Origin: Heliocidaris tuberculata
Taxonomy: Eukaryota; Echinodermata; Echinoidea; Camarodonta; Echinometridae
Length of the DNA: 64,000 bases
Reading direction: 5' to 3'
Assembly (NCBI GenBank): GCA_025618425.1
Contig: CM046846.1
Coordinates: forward strand, 31,737,409 to 31,801,408
Shown here: in pieces, positions 49,655 through 61,100 of the stretch
Numbering within the stretch: the first letter of the stretch is position 1
Layout: every line of letters starts with the position of its first letter
Notes under the pieces: generated by a model
Databases searched by the model: none
Seen by the model: only the letters and a program-made list of their open reading frames with translations
Told to the model about the DNA's origin: nothing
Translations under genes and position numbers: made by a program

Positions 49655-50579
49655 TTAAAGGAGAATGAAACCCTGGGGAAATATCCATTTTAATGAAAAT
49701 AGAGGATAGAGAGAAGCAATTAATAAAAGTTCCATCAAAATCGGTTACGAAATGAAAAAGTTATGAAAGTTTGAAAAGTCTCAATTTACTTTCTATGGCG
49801 ATCCTCAAATAGGCACTGTTGCTTCCAAATAGCAGGCTTAGTAGTACACAAAATGTCATGTTTTCTTCATTATCTCTAAAGATGCTGCTTGTCTTTTTGT
49901 GAACTCAACATATGTTGTGTCAAATACATTTTCCCATGATATATCTTGAGCTAAGAAGGAGATGTATTTGACACAACATGTGTTGAGTTGTTCGCGGTGT
50001 ATTTTCAAAATAACCAACAGTGGTCAGAAATAAGTAATTGTATACCCCAATATTCAAAAGATGATACATGTATGTGTTTGTATTGTTTCGCTTTTTTTTC
50101 CATGGATTCCATGAATACACTATTGAAAATATGTTTGTCTTCTGTGAACCCGACAGTTCAAGAAACATTTGTATTTTGAATTATTTTGAGTTATTATTGT
50201 ATTATGTATTTACAACATAAATGTGATTTACCTTGAATATGTTTGTTAATTTGTTGCTACTGAAAATCAATAAAATCCCTGTGGAGGGAAAAATACTTGA
50301 AAAAAAAAATATGTTGAGTTCACAAAAAGACAAGCAGCATCTTAAGAGATAATGGAGAAAATATGACATTTTGTGTACAAAACATATGGAGAGTTGTACT
50401 ACTAAACCTGTCACTATTGCCAATTTGAGGATAGCCAGAAAAAGTAAATTGAGACTTTTTAAACTTTCATAACTTTGTCATTTCGTAACCGATTTTAATG
50501 GAACTTTTTAAAAATTGCTTCTCTCTATCCTCTCTTTTCATTAAAATTGATTTTTCCCCAGGGTTTCATTCTCCTTTAA
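49655..50579. mobile_element. TTAA-flanked palindromic element (AGGAGAATGAAACC termini), copy 2, interrupted
   Basis: TTAA at 49655-49658 and 50576-50579, ends AGGAGAATGAAACCCTGGGG and inverse. The arms match the 2125-2719 copy (ACAAGCAGCATCTTTAGAGA-type, ATAATGGAGAAAATATGA, GAGAGAAGCAATT). It is longer than copy 1 because about 320 bases are inserted near the centre. Confidence 0.88.
49990..50311 (+). mobile_element. Retroposed transcript 3' end nested in the palindromic element
   Basis: The insert starts after TGTGTTGAGTTGTTCGC and ends in ATCAATAAAATCCCTG, 25 more bases, then a run of A. It is followed by TATGTTGAGTTCAC, so TGTTGAGTT is duplicated on both sides. A polyA signal, an A-tail and a target duplication indicate LINE-mediated retroposition of an unknown RNA. 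Confidence 0.65.
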
Positions 50580-51723
50580 CTCTTTGTGACTCTTCCTTGT
50601 CAGAATGGTATATAGTAAAGAAAAGTCAACGTTGCTGTAATTCCACTTTATATTTTAATCGATGCCCCGCGATCATTTTTGAACATACTCTATGCATACC
50701 TGTCATTTCCCATAATCTTTTCATATATTTTCTTGTAAACATTAATGTATATAAATTTGCAATTTACATGCAAGGATTACACGATGGTAAATTCAATGAT
50801 ATTTTGATTTATTAGTTGATTGAAATTCATATTCATTTCCTTCTGACAATGATAACAAAGTATTTGACAAACAAAGATCAATACAGGAAATGGTACACAG
50901 GAGAAGGCGAAAAACCCCCAAAAGCAGAACTTGTGTTGGGAACGCCTTAGATAAAAAGTAATCTTTAAAAAGGTTACTGCATCGCAATCCATCTCGATCT
51001 TGTTCGTACCACTAATTACTAGATACTTTTAATCAATCATTTAGTAAAATAAGATGCTTCTTTTTGTTTTGCTTGATTTCTGACATATTTACCAGATGAA
51101 AGCTAATATCTCATACCATATTTCACAATATACATATACATTTTTCCTTATTTTTAACGAGATATTCAACATGTTCAATAGTGATACTCAAACGAAGTTA
51201 TGGACGTCTTTCAATTAAATTTCGAACGTCATGAACTTTAAATTCAAGCAGACCTAAGAAGCATTTATGAAATATGCAGGTTGTGGACCTCGTTAAATGA
51301 CGAAAATGTTCTAATTTCGGTTGGAACCACCGTTTTAGCAGGAAGGGAGGTCGGTGGATCCATGCATTGATGGAGCACTGGCGTCATGCATGGGGGGGGG
51401 GGGGGGGGGTGGAGTTGTCACCGGCATTATTAGATGGATGAAATACGAAAGAGCAAATCCATAGAGTGAGGGGATGGTTTGGAAGTGGGTTCTATCATCT
51501 TTTCTTCACACTTGTATGTCGTCCCTCCTTTTCTTCCTTTCTCTCTCTCTTTAGACCAAATACATCGGCCTACTCTGACAGCCGAATACATGAAGGATAT
51601 TAAGGTTTGAACATGAATTATTATCTAAACCACATACCATCGACTTACAAAGGGTGACTAAAGGGCCGGAAAGAGATGTGAATAAAGAGATTTTCTCTTT
51701 GTTTTTACCTGTATTAGACAATT
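50580..51723. other. Intergenic, no supported gene
   Basis: AT-rich sequence with a poly-G run at 51391-51408. Short reverse-strand frames near 50777-50992 have no domain. Confidence 0.4.
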
Positions 51724-51729
51724 TTTATT
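51724..51729 (-). terminator. Polyadenylation signal of the sulfotransferase-like gene
   Basis: AATAAA on the minus strand about 90 bases after the stop codon at 51820. Confidence 0.5.
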
Positions 51730-51819
51730 AATGTTATTATTTTTAAAATATTTTGGTCGCCAATAGTAAACCCGTGGTTTTGACTATGACCTGGGTTTAA
51801 AGCACATTCGTCTTGGAGT

Positions 51820-53364
51820 TCATACCTTAATCCTACTCTCATACATCTCGTCATAATACTCCATGATCTGATCGGCACATCTGATGACGTCAGGAGTGAC
51901 CTGGTCACGTGTTGGCATCTCATCCGCAAGTAAAAACGCTGTGCTTTTGACTGCCTTTTCCGAGAAAGCCGATACTGTCAACCTCAGCTCTTCCTCACTA
52001 ATAGGTGACTTCCAGATCGTGAAGACGTCAAGATCCTGCGACTTGCCGAAAGTCGGGAGAGACTCGTCATAGGGCAGGCCGACAGCTTGGCAGTACTTCG
52101 TCAAAACTTCGGCCGGTTTCGCCAGGAGATCGTCAGCGTCTATCACGATCGGGTCGTCATCGTGATTCTGTCGGGCGTGCTGCCAGACGTCGTAGAGATC
52201 CTTGAAGAGTAGTCCAGGACCCACGTAGGGGTCATCACGCTCGAGATCGAACTTGTCTTCGTCGGTTGCGTCACCTTCTAGAATACCGACCATGGATAGC
52301 TGGTCGAACATCGCCTTCCGGTTTGAGCGAAGAACACGAAGAGGGTGACGAATAATGAAGGTGTGTTTGAACCCTTCTGGAATGAACTGGAAGACATCTT
52401 TGTTGAGTGCGAAACCCATGTCCTTCACCAAGACGTGCTTACTTGTGCAAGCAGATAGATTGCTCCTCACGGAACCAAATCTGAGAACGAAAAAGACAGA
52501 ACATCGTTATTTTTAAAAATGTGTTAAAGTGCATTTTCTATAAGTCCTTCCATCTCGAAATGGCACTGTTAAGGGAAAGGAGAAATGCAACCCAATGGCA
52601 TTTAGGTCTGCTGATTATGACGCTTGAATTTAAAATAGATTGGAAGTGAAAGAAAGGACATATTCACATTCCACCCGGTTACCATCTCGTAGGTCATCCT
52701 ATAAAAAATGTATAATTTATAGATATTTCTAGACTGATTGTCAGAAGGGATGAAAAAAATTGAAAAGGCCATTTTCCCTGCATAGATTTAGTAGATAGCG
52801 ACTCATCGAGTGGATATCTAAATGCCTTTTATTTTTTCATGTGATTCAAACTATCAAGATAGCATTTAATCTTTCTTTCAATTTTATTATTACTACTACT
52901 ATCATTAAATATTTTGGGTCACCTGTGCCTGGGAGGGGAAAAGTGAACTGAATAACTGTTACCCCAGGTCTCTTCCCCCGATATAACTGACTGGGTTGTG
53001 CAGGTGTACCACTAGTTATTACTAACTAATTTGCAATTTAAGATACTAGTTCGTCGTATATATTTCACTTTTTATGAAAGTCCACTTACGATAGATAGTC
53101 AGGTTTGAAGGTGCAGAGTGAGAAACTCTTCAACATGTCAGCAACCTTCTGGAACGTCTCTTCATTTCCTTCGTAAGATGTTGGAAGCTCGATGCCGAGT
53201 CGTCTCTTCGCATCGAGCTTGGCCACGAAGGTAAAGAAGAAGGGTTCATACCAGACTTCGATGCCGTCGATGGCACTGAGTGACTTGGTAAACGCGCAGG
53301 CGGTCGAGCGAGGGACGCACCAGAGAAAGGTGCGCGTCTTACCGTCTTCTAGTTTCCCCGCCAT
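51820..53364 (-). CDS. Sulfotransferase-fold (P-loop) protein, two exons, 311 aa
   Basis: Minus-strand exons 53364-53090 and 52480-51820, joined in phase 2 with GT-AG sites (donor GTAAGTGG, acceptor TTCGTTCTCAG). The start ATG at 53364 gives MAGKLEDGKT. A PAPS-binding 5'-PSB-like loop is seen as WCVPRSTACAFTKSLS (15-30). The 3'-PB-like segment reads FIIRHPLRVLRSNRKA (133-148) with Arg136 and Ser144. Homologous proteins are often labelled branched-chain-aminotransferase-like in databases, from memory; the fold wording is that of sulfotransferases. Predicted cytosolic: no signal peptide or membrane segment, unlike Golgi carbohydrate sulfotransferases. The substrate is unknown. The last codons AAG GTA TGA resemble a donor site, so an alternative extended C-terminus is conceivable. 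Confidence 0.88.
52885..53012. mobile_element. Dispersed repeat copy (SINE-like, (ATT)n end) in the sulfotransferase intron
   Basis: Shares GTCACCTGTGCCTG, GGGAGGGG(G)AAA, CCAACTGAAT- or GTGAACTGAAT-type and AGGTCTCTTCCCCCGATATAAC-type sequence with 53985-54095. Both copies start with an ATT-rich tract. Confidence 0.65.
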
Positions 53365-55134
53365 TTTCAGAGGATACAAATTTTACTCGCGAGTCGACAC
53401 CCAGTTTGTAAAAGAGTGTTTATCAAAATGGAAATAGGAGTCGAAGGTCGGAATCGTTTATAATGAGAGAGAGAGAGAGAACCCCCCCCCCCAAAAAAAA
53501 AAAAAACAACAACAAAACAAAACAAAACAAAACAAAACAGCGTGAATTAACGCACACAGGAATGATAGGGGATAGGCACCTACGTTACTACCTGATCTCA
53601 CAAGTATTACCCCATAATCAAATTTTGTCGGAAATAATGTAATGTACATTATGTCAGAAGAGAGAAAGCAAGAAGAAAAAACCCATTTTATTTCAACACT
53701 TTTAGGCATCGTATTCTTTTTTTTTTACCAAATCACATTACCAGGATTTGTGTTTATCATTTTTTCTTTACACTTCATCCCCAACCCCCAAATATTTTGT
53801 TTATGCCTGGAATATTTTAAAAGTGCATGTAACCTTATCAGATCGTTGCGTGATTGCACTATTCAGTTCAGTTCAGTTTTATTTTCAATTCCAACTGTAC
53901 TTTTACAAGAGTTTTTGTGACCCTCTTGGACCCGCCCCCATTATGGGCTGCTGTAAATATTTTTACTCCCATAAAACAAGTATTATTATTATTATTATCA
54001 TTTTATTATTGGCGTCACCTGTGCCTGCATGGGAGGGGGAAAGCCAACTGAATCAGGTCTCTCCTCCTGATATAACCGATTGGGATGCGCAGGTATATAA
54101 TATAATAGAACAATACATGAGAAGGATAGTGTAAATTTCATCCGAGCTTTTACTAAGGACCACTGCGTATTTGACAATATTGTGCAATAAATAGCACATC
54201 GAAATCTAGAACATTATTTGCAATTTAGGAAGGGGGGAGAAAAAGTAACGTCGTCACCCTGCCTCATCACCCCACAAATAAGACCTTGAATATTTATTTT
54301 CTTGCTAAAGTACATGGATCACCATTTGCTTGGATGTCCCCCACCCCTCCCTTAGTCAAGGTCTGGATACGCCTTTGCAGAGGTTCTTGGGACCTTCTTG
54401 CTTACAATAAGATTTTCAGTACTAATAAAACAGAATGATCTTTGTCTTCGTTTCTATAGGCTATACCGGCTTAGACAATGACAATACAAAAATCTTTTAG
54501 AAACGCTGCAGCGGTGCATGTAACGTTGGTCTAGCAATGAATAAGAAAGATAGAGTGAGATTAGGGGAGGGATTGGCTCACTAATTAATCTCGGGAGAGT
54601 GGTGCAGTACGATGTATATAGGCCTACTCATAGATAACAAATATGTCTTCTTCTCATTTTATTAAATGTTCTGTCATTATTTCCATCTCTCACCCTCTAT
54701 CTTTTATCCCCCTCCCCCTCACTGATTCTCTTCAGTTATAAGCCATTCACTGGGAGTGCATGGGCTATAACATGCCACAGCGCTTCTCTCTCCTTCAAAC
54801 CTCGTGCGTTTTATAGGCTTAGACAAACAAACAAACAAACCAACCTAGTAGATCTTTAACATAATGGTCATTTAACATACTTTTGTTTTGATTGTTTTAA
54901 AACTGGAATAGATATCCGTTTTCTTTTACAATGACAAGGTCGACTAACTCAGGAACTCTTTGTCAAAGTCGATTATGTCTATGTCGAAAAAGGGAAAGTC
55001 GACAGTTCAGTTAGTCCTGAACTTTATTTCCCTTTCGGAAAGTTTAATGACATTTCTACGTGTGTCTAATGATGACAGAAAATGATGATAGCGGCGTATT
55101 GGGAAAATGTTGTTGTTGTTGATGGTGATGATGA

Positions 55135-55166
<32 letters not shown>

Positions 55167-55204
55167 TTTGTGGAGATAGTTTAATTAAAGGTTTGTAAAT
55201 ACGG
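53365..55204. other. Upstream of the sulfotransferase-like gene, no further gene
   Basis: Contains a poly-C/poly-A/(CAAAA)n tract at 53480-53540, a second copy of the SINE-like repeat at about 53985-54095, and a (GAT)n microsatellite at 55120-55160. 54930-55000 repeats GTCGA words. The sulfotransferase promoter should lie just above 53364, but no TATA box was seen. Confidence 0.45.
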
Positions 55205-55666
55205 ATGGTCACCGTCATAGGCGCCGGAAGTGGGGGGGGGGGGGGGCAGGGGGGGGCAGTCGCCCCCAAACGAAAAAGTGGGGGGCAAAATGCATTTTCG
55301 CCCCCCCCCCAAAAGCCCCCCCCCCTCCATTAAAAAAAAAAACAGTAGTAAAGGAGTAAAAATCGTGTGTATATTAAAAGCTTGATTGCTTTATTACGTA
55401 ATTGTAAGCCTTTGTATTCATTTTTCGTATTCATGGAGATCACTGAAGACAGATAAAGCATTCAAACTTGAACTTTAAAGTAGCGGAGGTTTTGTATTAG
55501 ACGCAAGGTTGCCAGAGTTGGCAGAATTCTGCTTTCTGGCAGAATTTTGACCGCTTTAGCATAATTTGACAAAATTTAGCAGAATTTTAGCATAATTCTG
55601 GTGTTTTCTTTTTTTTTGCTTGTCAGAGAATTTTCCAGTAAAAATACACCCCCAAAATGCTGATAA

Positions 55667-55703
<37 letters not shown>

Positions 55704-55915
55704 TGTCAGAGAATTTTCGAGTAAAAATACACCCCAAAAATGCTTGTCAGAGAATTTTTGAGTAAAAGTTTGATTTAGCAGTAGGATCTGTATTGTTGTG
55801 AGAGGGTGGGAAAGCGTGTGTGTTTTTTTAGGGGTGAGAAGACATGAGCCCTTGAAAGGTGAGCCCCCTTGATTGTTTGCCCCCCCCCAATCCCAAACTG
55901 CTTCCGGCGCGCCTG
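55205..55915. repeat. Poly-G/poly-C type repeats, including three TTGCTTGTCAGAGAATTTT modules
   Basis: GGCGCCGGAAGTGGGGGGG at 55210 with C and G runs to 55330. TGCTTGTCAGAGAATTTTC or a variant occurs at about 55617, 55699 and 55741 with AGTAAAA(A/G)T following each. It ends with AAACTGCTTCCGGCGCGCC at 55900. The outer GCGCCGGAAGTG / CTTCCGGCGCGCC are inverse to each other. Confidence 0.7.
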
Positions 55916-55996
55916 GTCACCGTGTCTGTGAGAAGAAAATGATCTGACTATTGTGAAAAAATTTCATAAGATATTCATGCAGAAAAAATAATGATT

Positions 55997-56158
55997 GAAG
56001 AAGAAGAAGAAGAGGAAGAGGAAGAGAAAGAGGAAGGAGAAGAAGAAGAAGAAGAAGAAGAAGAAGAAGAAGAAGAAGAAGAAGAAGAAGAAGAAGAAGA
56101 AGAAGAAGAAGAAGAAGAAGAAGAAGAAGAAGAAGAAGAAGAAGAAGAAGAAGAAGAA

Positions 56159-56190
<32 letters not shown>

Positions 56191-56293
56191 AGAGGAAGAA
56201 GAAGAGGAGGAGGAGGAAGAAGAAGAAGAAGAAGAAGAAGAAGAAGAAGAAGAAGAAGAAGAAGAAGAAGAAGAAGAAGAAGAAGAAGAAGAA
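55997..56293 (+). repeat. (GAA)n triplet repeat upstream of RNF14
   Basis: GAA triplets with GAG interruptions at both ends and near 56180-56215. Open frames here give poly-Glu or poly-Lys only. It ends about 340 bases before the RNF14 TATA box and is the reverse-orientation counterpart of the (TTC)n tract at 2737. Confidence 0.97.
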
Positions 56294-56632
56294 AAAGAAA
56301 TGGTCTTGATTTTTTAAATATGAAAGTGTCAATTCGGGCTACAGAAGACAGCTCCCTGGCAAAATTAGTTGCACGGACCCCATGAACCCCATGCATACGG
56401 GGTAATAGCTGCCCATTGGGGCGCTCAATAAGGCTAAAATGTACACAGAGCCTATACAAAAGATCTTCGGCATTTTTTAAAAGATAATTAACTTTTTATG
56501 CAAAAAGAACACGTGTACTAGGGGCTATAAGAAATGTATTTATTTTTTTTTTCTCCAATTAAAAATTAATTTTTATGTTCTTGAAGCAACGGACTGCGGT
56601 ACGCGGTCACTGCCGTAAGCGCTAGCTGGCGC

Positions 56633-56640
56633 TATATAAA
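56633..56640 (+). promoter_or_regulatory. TATA box of the RNF14-like gene
   Basis: TATATAAA preceded by GCGCTAGCTGGCGC. The spacing suggests a start near 56665. The following sequence leads to a donor at 56768, which fits a short non-coding first exon. Confidence 0.55.
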
Positions 56641-56664
56641 TTGTCAAGCGAAGTTGTTGCGACA

Positions 56665-56767
56665 ATCTCGGCAATACAGAACCGAGAATTGTCTTCCAAG
56701 TTTTATTGCATATTTCATTCTCAGACCTGTTGAAAAATAGTTCCTACTGGATTTGGACATCAGATAT
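56665..56767 (+). other. RNF14: Predicted 5'UTR exon 1 of the RNF14-like gene
   Basis: Bounded on the right by the donor GATAT-GTGAGT (56768) and on the left by the inferred start downstream of the TATA box. It would splice to the acceptor at 58046 (TTTTACATATTCAG). The exon contains no long open frame. The left border is inferred. Confidence 0.5.
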
Positions 56768-56957
56768 GTGAGTATATAGTGCACGATGTAGTGGTAATGG
56801 ATTGTTTAGCCTGTTTTTTTTTTTATGATGGTGGTTGCGTAATCTGAAGATTGCTTTAACAATACAACGTAATGAACGAGTGGGACTAAAGTTAAGATAA
56901 CTGGGGCTCTGCCAGATAATTTTCTAAATCTTATAAATGATAAGTTATCTGGAATGG

Positions 56958-57713
56958 GGTATTACCAGTCTAGATCATTCATACATCAGAGGAAAATCAT
57001 TATTTAAAATTTCACTTTCAATTCTGAATCCCCAAATTTGTGGCACAGTAAGAGTTGAAGAGTCCCTGAATCAGGTAATCTAACAAATTTAAGAAAATTA
57101 AATCTTGCTTAGAGCAATTTTATTGTCTGTTTTTGACTGCTGCAACAGTGAATGTTGGACACAGTCCCACATAGGCAAGGGCATGTGAGTGGATCGGCAT
57201 GGAATGTGCCATCGATGAATGGAGTATGGCAAGGGGGTCCTAAAGCTGCACAGGTCCTAAAGCTACACACCCCGCAAATATGTGGAATGCGACGCGTTCA
57301 GTGCCCCAAATTCCAGCTGTGACTTAACGAGAATATCATTTACGTTTGTCAAAAAGAAAGTAATTTCCCACTTATACATGTACAAGCTTATCTGAAGATA
57401 ACCTTGTACTCCAGACTAGCATTTACGGGTGAATAGGCTTCAATAGCTTTTGTGTGTATCAGCAGGCCTTTTTCCAGTCTAGATCATTCATGCATGAGAG
57501 GAAAATAATTATTTAAAATTTCACTTTCAACTCTGAATCCCCAAATTTGTGGCACAGTAAGAGTTGAAGAGTTCCTGAATCAGGTAATCTAGCAAATTTT
57601 AGAAAATTAAATCTTGCTTAGAGCAATTTTGTTGTCTGTTTTTGACTGCTGCAATAGTGAATGTTGGATACAGTCCCACATAGGCAAGGGCCTATGAGTG
57701 GTAATTTCCCTTT
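56958..57713 (+). repeat. Direct repeat pair (repeat A copies 2 and 3) in RNF14 intron 1
   Basis: 56958-57202 and 57470-57713 are about 93% identical: both begin CCAGTCTAGATCATTCAT, contain GAATCCCCAAATTTGTGGC and TTGTCTGTTTTTGACTGC, and end near CACATAGGCAAGGGC. The 265 bases between them include the GTACAAG palindrome. Copy 1 is at the left window end in the opposite orientation. Confidence 0.88.
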
Positions 57714-58106
57714 ATTTTCGTGATTATTACCACTGTTGGAAATTGGGGTGAATTCTACATCAGTCAGCTTCAAAATCAAGATTTGCATTCATTTTATTAG
57801 CTTTATTTTATTAGCTTTAGGACCCTTTCATTTTGTCAACCAAATTCGACATGGATATCGACATCGACTTGATATTTGTCCGTCATAATTTTCTCAGGGA
57901 TATAATTTAAGAGTATGTAGAGCCAAGACTAAAGAAAAAAAGCTGGAAACAAAGTGCATAGCTTTAGGTCCCCCCATTGTACAAGGCCTCAACTTTATAG
58001 ACATCACGAAACAAAGATTGCTCTTTTTTTCCTTTTACATATTCAGTCTGTGGCTGTCATTATATAGCATGAGGTGACAGTGAGCTGGACATCATCGACC
58101 AGGAGA

Positions 58107-61100
58107 ATGGATGACGATCAGGAGAACCAGAAGGACGAGCTGCTAGCCTTAAGTAGCATCTTTGAGAATGAGGAGACCTTCATGGCTCATGAGGATCAGT
58201 CTGGAGGTAGCTTCTATGCTGATGTGCAGCTTCCTTCTGATTACAACATCAAACTTAGTGGACACAATATGGTGCAGCAAGCAAGAGCATTAGGTGTGTG
58301 AAAGAATTACCTTCCCATTTCCCTCTAGTATTTGTGAAAGTCAATTATGATATTCCATCAAGAAACTACCTTCTTAGTTTCTTAGCCTTTTAAATTTAAA
58401 AGTTACAGTCACCTCTCTCTCGTATACAGAATTGAGAGTGATATTGATCAATCTCTGGTTAAGTAGCAATTGATTTCAATCAGCCACGATTCTTTATAAG
58501 GTGGGGCCCTTGGGATGATCTAAGATTGACACAGATTCATGCGGTACGTGAGTATAATCCGTCATGAAAGTAATAATCATAAATATCTGTTGATTTTGTT
58601 AGGTGCCACCTTAGAGGAGGGTGGAGAGAATGTGTGGCTAATGCAGGTGGATTGGCTTCCACCGATAGAGCTCAATTTTAAGTACCCCAGAGACTATCCA
58701 TCTAAAAGTGCTCCTAGCTTTACCCTCTCCTGCAAGTGGCTGTCTGTGAAGCAGGTGAGACCTTAAGTCGAATTTACAATTGCCCAAGCAAATGCTTATG
58801 GAAAACAATAGTTGTATTCATCATGTGTGATTAGGCACTGAAATATGGGAATTTGAATAATGGCATGTATCTGAGGTGTCCTTTACCGTCCAAAAGTTTT
58901 TTTGTCAAGCTTGAACACTTACCAAATCCGCTGTTCTCATGACCCATTTATTACATGATAAACAATACAGAATCACTGTGAGCCAGTTCCTCTTGCAATA
59001 GAATCCCTTTCCCAGAACTCAAGATTAACTGTAAATTCAAATAAGATTATAAACTGTCCCCTTTTAGGACATTCCATACTTTTGTAAGCACCCGGACCTA
59101 GTATTACAGCGATGGTAATTGATAAGATTGCGATCTGTTTCCTGAAATTCACAGTATTTTCCTTTTTTTGTGCTTTATATCCCTTCTACTGTATCTACAG
59201 CTGAACAGTTTGTGTGAGAAGCTGGATGAGATATGGAGTGAAAACCAAGGTGAGGTTGTCATCTACATCTGGACAGACTTCCTCAAGACTGAGACACTTG
59301 GTGTTCTCAAGCTCACCTCTCCGATAACCCTGGACACGTCTGATCTTCCTCGAACGCTGAGACAGAGATCTCATCAGCCAGGACCCAGAGGAGATGATGG
59401 GAGTAATCATCAAGAGGCCACAGGAGGCATCTCGGGATCGCATGCAGGAACATCTCAAGCCAGAGCGGTGCAGGACATCGCTGCTTTGCCCAATCTCATC
59501 CCGACCATTTTGAAGTATGACAGGGAGAGGAGGGAACATGTCTTCAACACGACATTCAGTACCTGCGGGGTGTGCTTTGAGGATAAGTCTGGAAGTGAGT
59601 GCATCAAGTTCAGTGCCTGTGGACATGTATACTGCAAGGGATGCATGAAGGAACATTTCAGCGTGAAGATCAGAGATGGGGATGTCAAAGGATTGGTGTG
59701 TCCTGAGACAGAATGCGAAACCCCGGCTCTTCCAGCACAGGTCAGTCTCCAGATAGTATTTGTTAAAGGGGAAGGTTGAGTTCTGGGAATGGTGAAAAAT
59801 GATTTGTGAGCTTTCTCATTCCTTTCATGTCAGTTTGGGAGAACATCATAGTAGAAAATCTCCTGAACAGGATTGCTCTTCAAATGCCCCCATATTTGAA
59901 ATATGACTAGAAATAGCTGAATTGTTCGAGCCGAACATTCATGCCACTCGTGTGTGTAGTCCCATGTACTTTTCAGTGAGATTGGGTCAACTTCTTATTT
60001 ATTTTGATTATTCCAAAGCAACATAGTATAAAACAATTCTTATGTAGACATGGTCAACCTTTCACAGTTGCTTTGAGAAATTTCTTTCACAATGTAAATG
60101 CATGACCAGGGGGGTGTTTCACAAAGAGTTAATTTGACTAAAAGTTCGCACTTAAATTCCTAGTTACGTGCGGTATATGACATATCACTGCATTGGTCAA
60201 ATCATGCTCAGAGGACGCGCACTATTGGGTAACCTACCAATGAGATTACGCGTTTAATACCATATGCGCATTGGCACTTACGCATGACTTTAAGTCAAAC
60301 TTAACTCTTTGTGAAATACCCCCCAGAACTCTGCTTTATCTTTAATTGTATGTAATGTGTTCATAATTAAGCCTAAAGCGTGTTTGGTATGTTGACTACT
60401 TCCCTAGGAATACTACCCCTAGGTCCACTGCCAACTAAAATGATTAGGAGACAATGATGGGACAGAATTTAGTCCAATTTGAAAATACTTTGTTGTAAGA
60501 TCATTTTTATATTACCAGGCTGTTTATTACACATAAAATTAATCAAGTTTATTCTTAAATTTCGTAAAAGTTATTTGATAAAATATGTGTGGCAATGATT
60601 GATAGTGAAATTTGATTATTTCATCAAGTTTTGTTGATCCAATATATTGAGAGTAATTGGACAAGTTAAAATTTGATTGTTTCAGCAAGTTTTCTTGATA
60701 CGATATAGAGAGTAATTGGACAAGTTGATTGATACTTAAAAACTGCTGTAAAATGTTTGACCGTATGTGGACACATAGCCAAAAGGTATTTGAAACATCT
60801 CACTTTACTTTTGAATTTTGGAACAGGGCTGAGGACATGATGCATCATGAGTTCACAACTTCATAATCCAATAATTCAGAATCCATGGACAGGATTTCTT
60901 ATACTTGTTTAGTTTATTACTGTAATTTTGTTATCAATCCCCAGGTGAAGGCACTAGTGGAGGCAGAATTGTACGAGAAGTATGACAAGGCTTTGCTAGA
61001 GCTCTCCCTGAGCGAGATGGGAGACATCGTGTACTGCCCTCGTCGGGATTGTCAAACTCCTGTGGTGAGAGACGAGGGTAATATGGGACAGTGTGCTGCG

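Noticed and set aside
48834..49658. 274-codon frame rich in Ser/Leu
   Set aside because: Composition of the C/T tract; no start context or domain.
51820..51835. Donor at AAG-GTATGA ending the sulfotransferase exon early
   Set aside because: The stop two codons later gives a complete domain, and AATAAA follows within 100 bases; no further exon was seen.
55917..56459. Poly-Glu, poly-Lys, poly-Leu and poly-Phe frames
   Set aside because: Translation of the (GAA)n tract.
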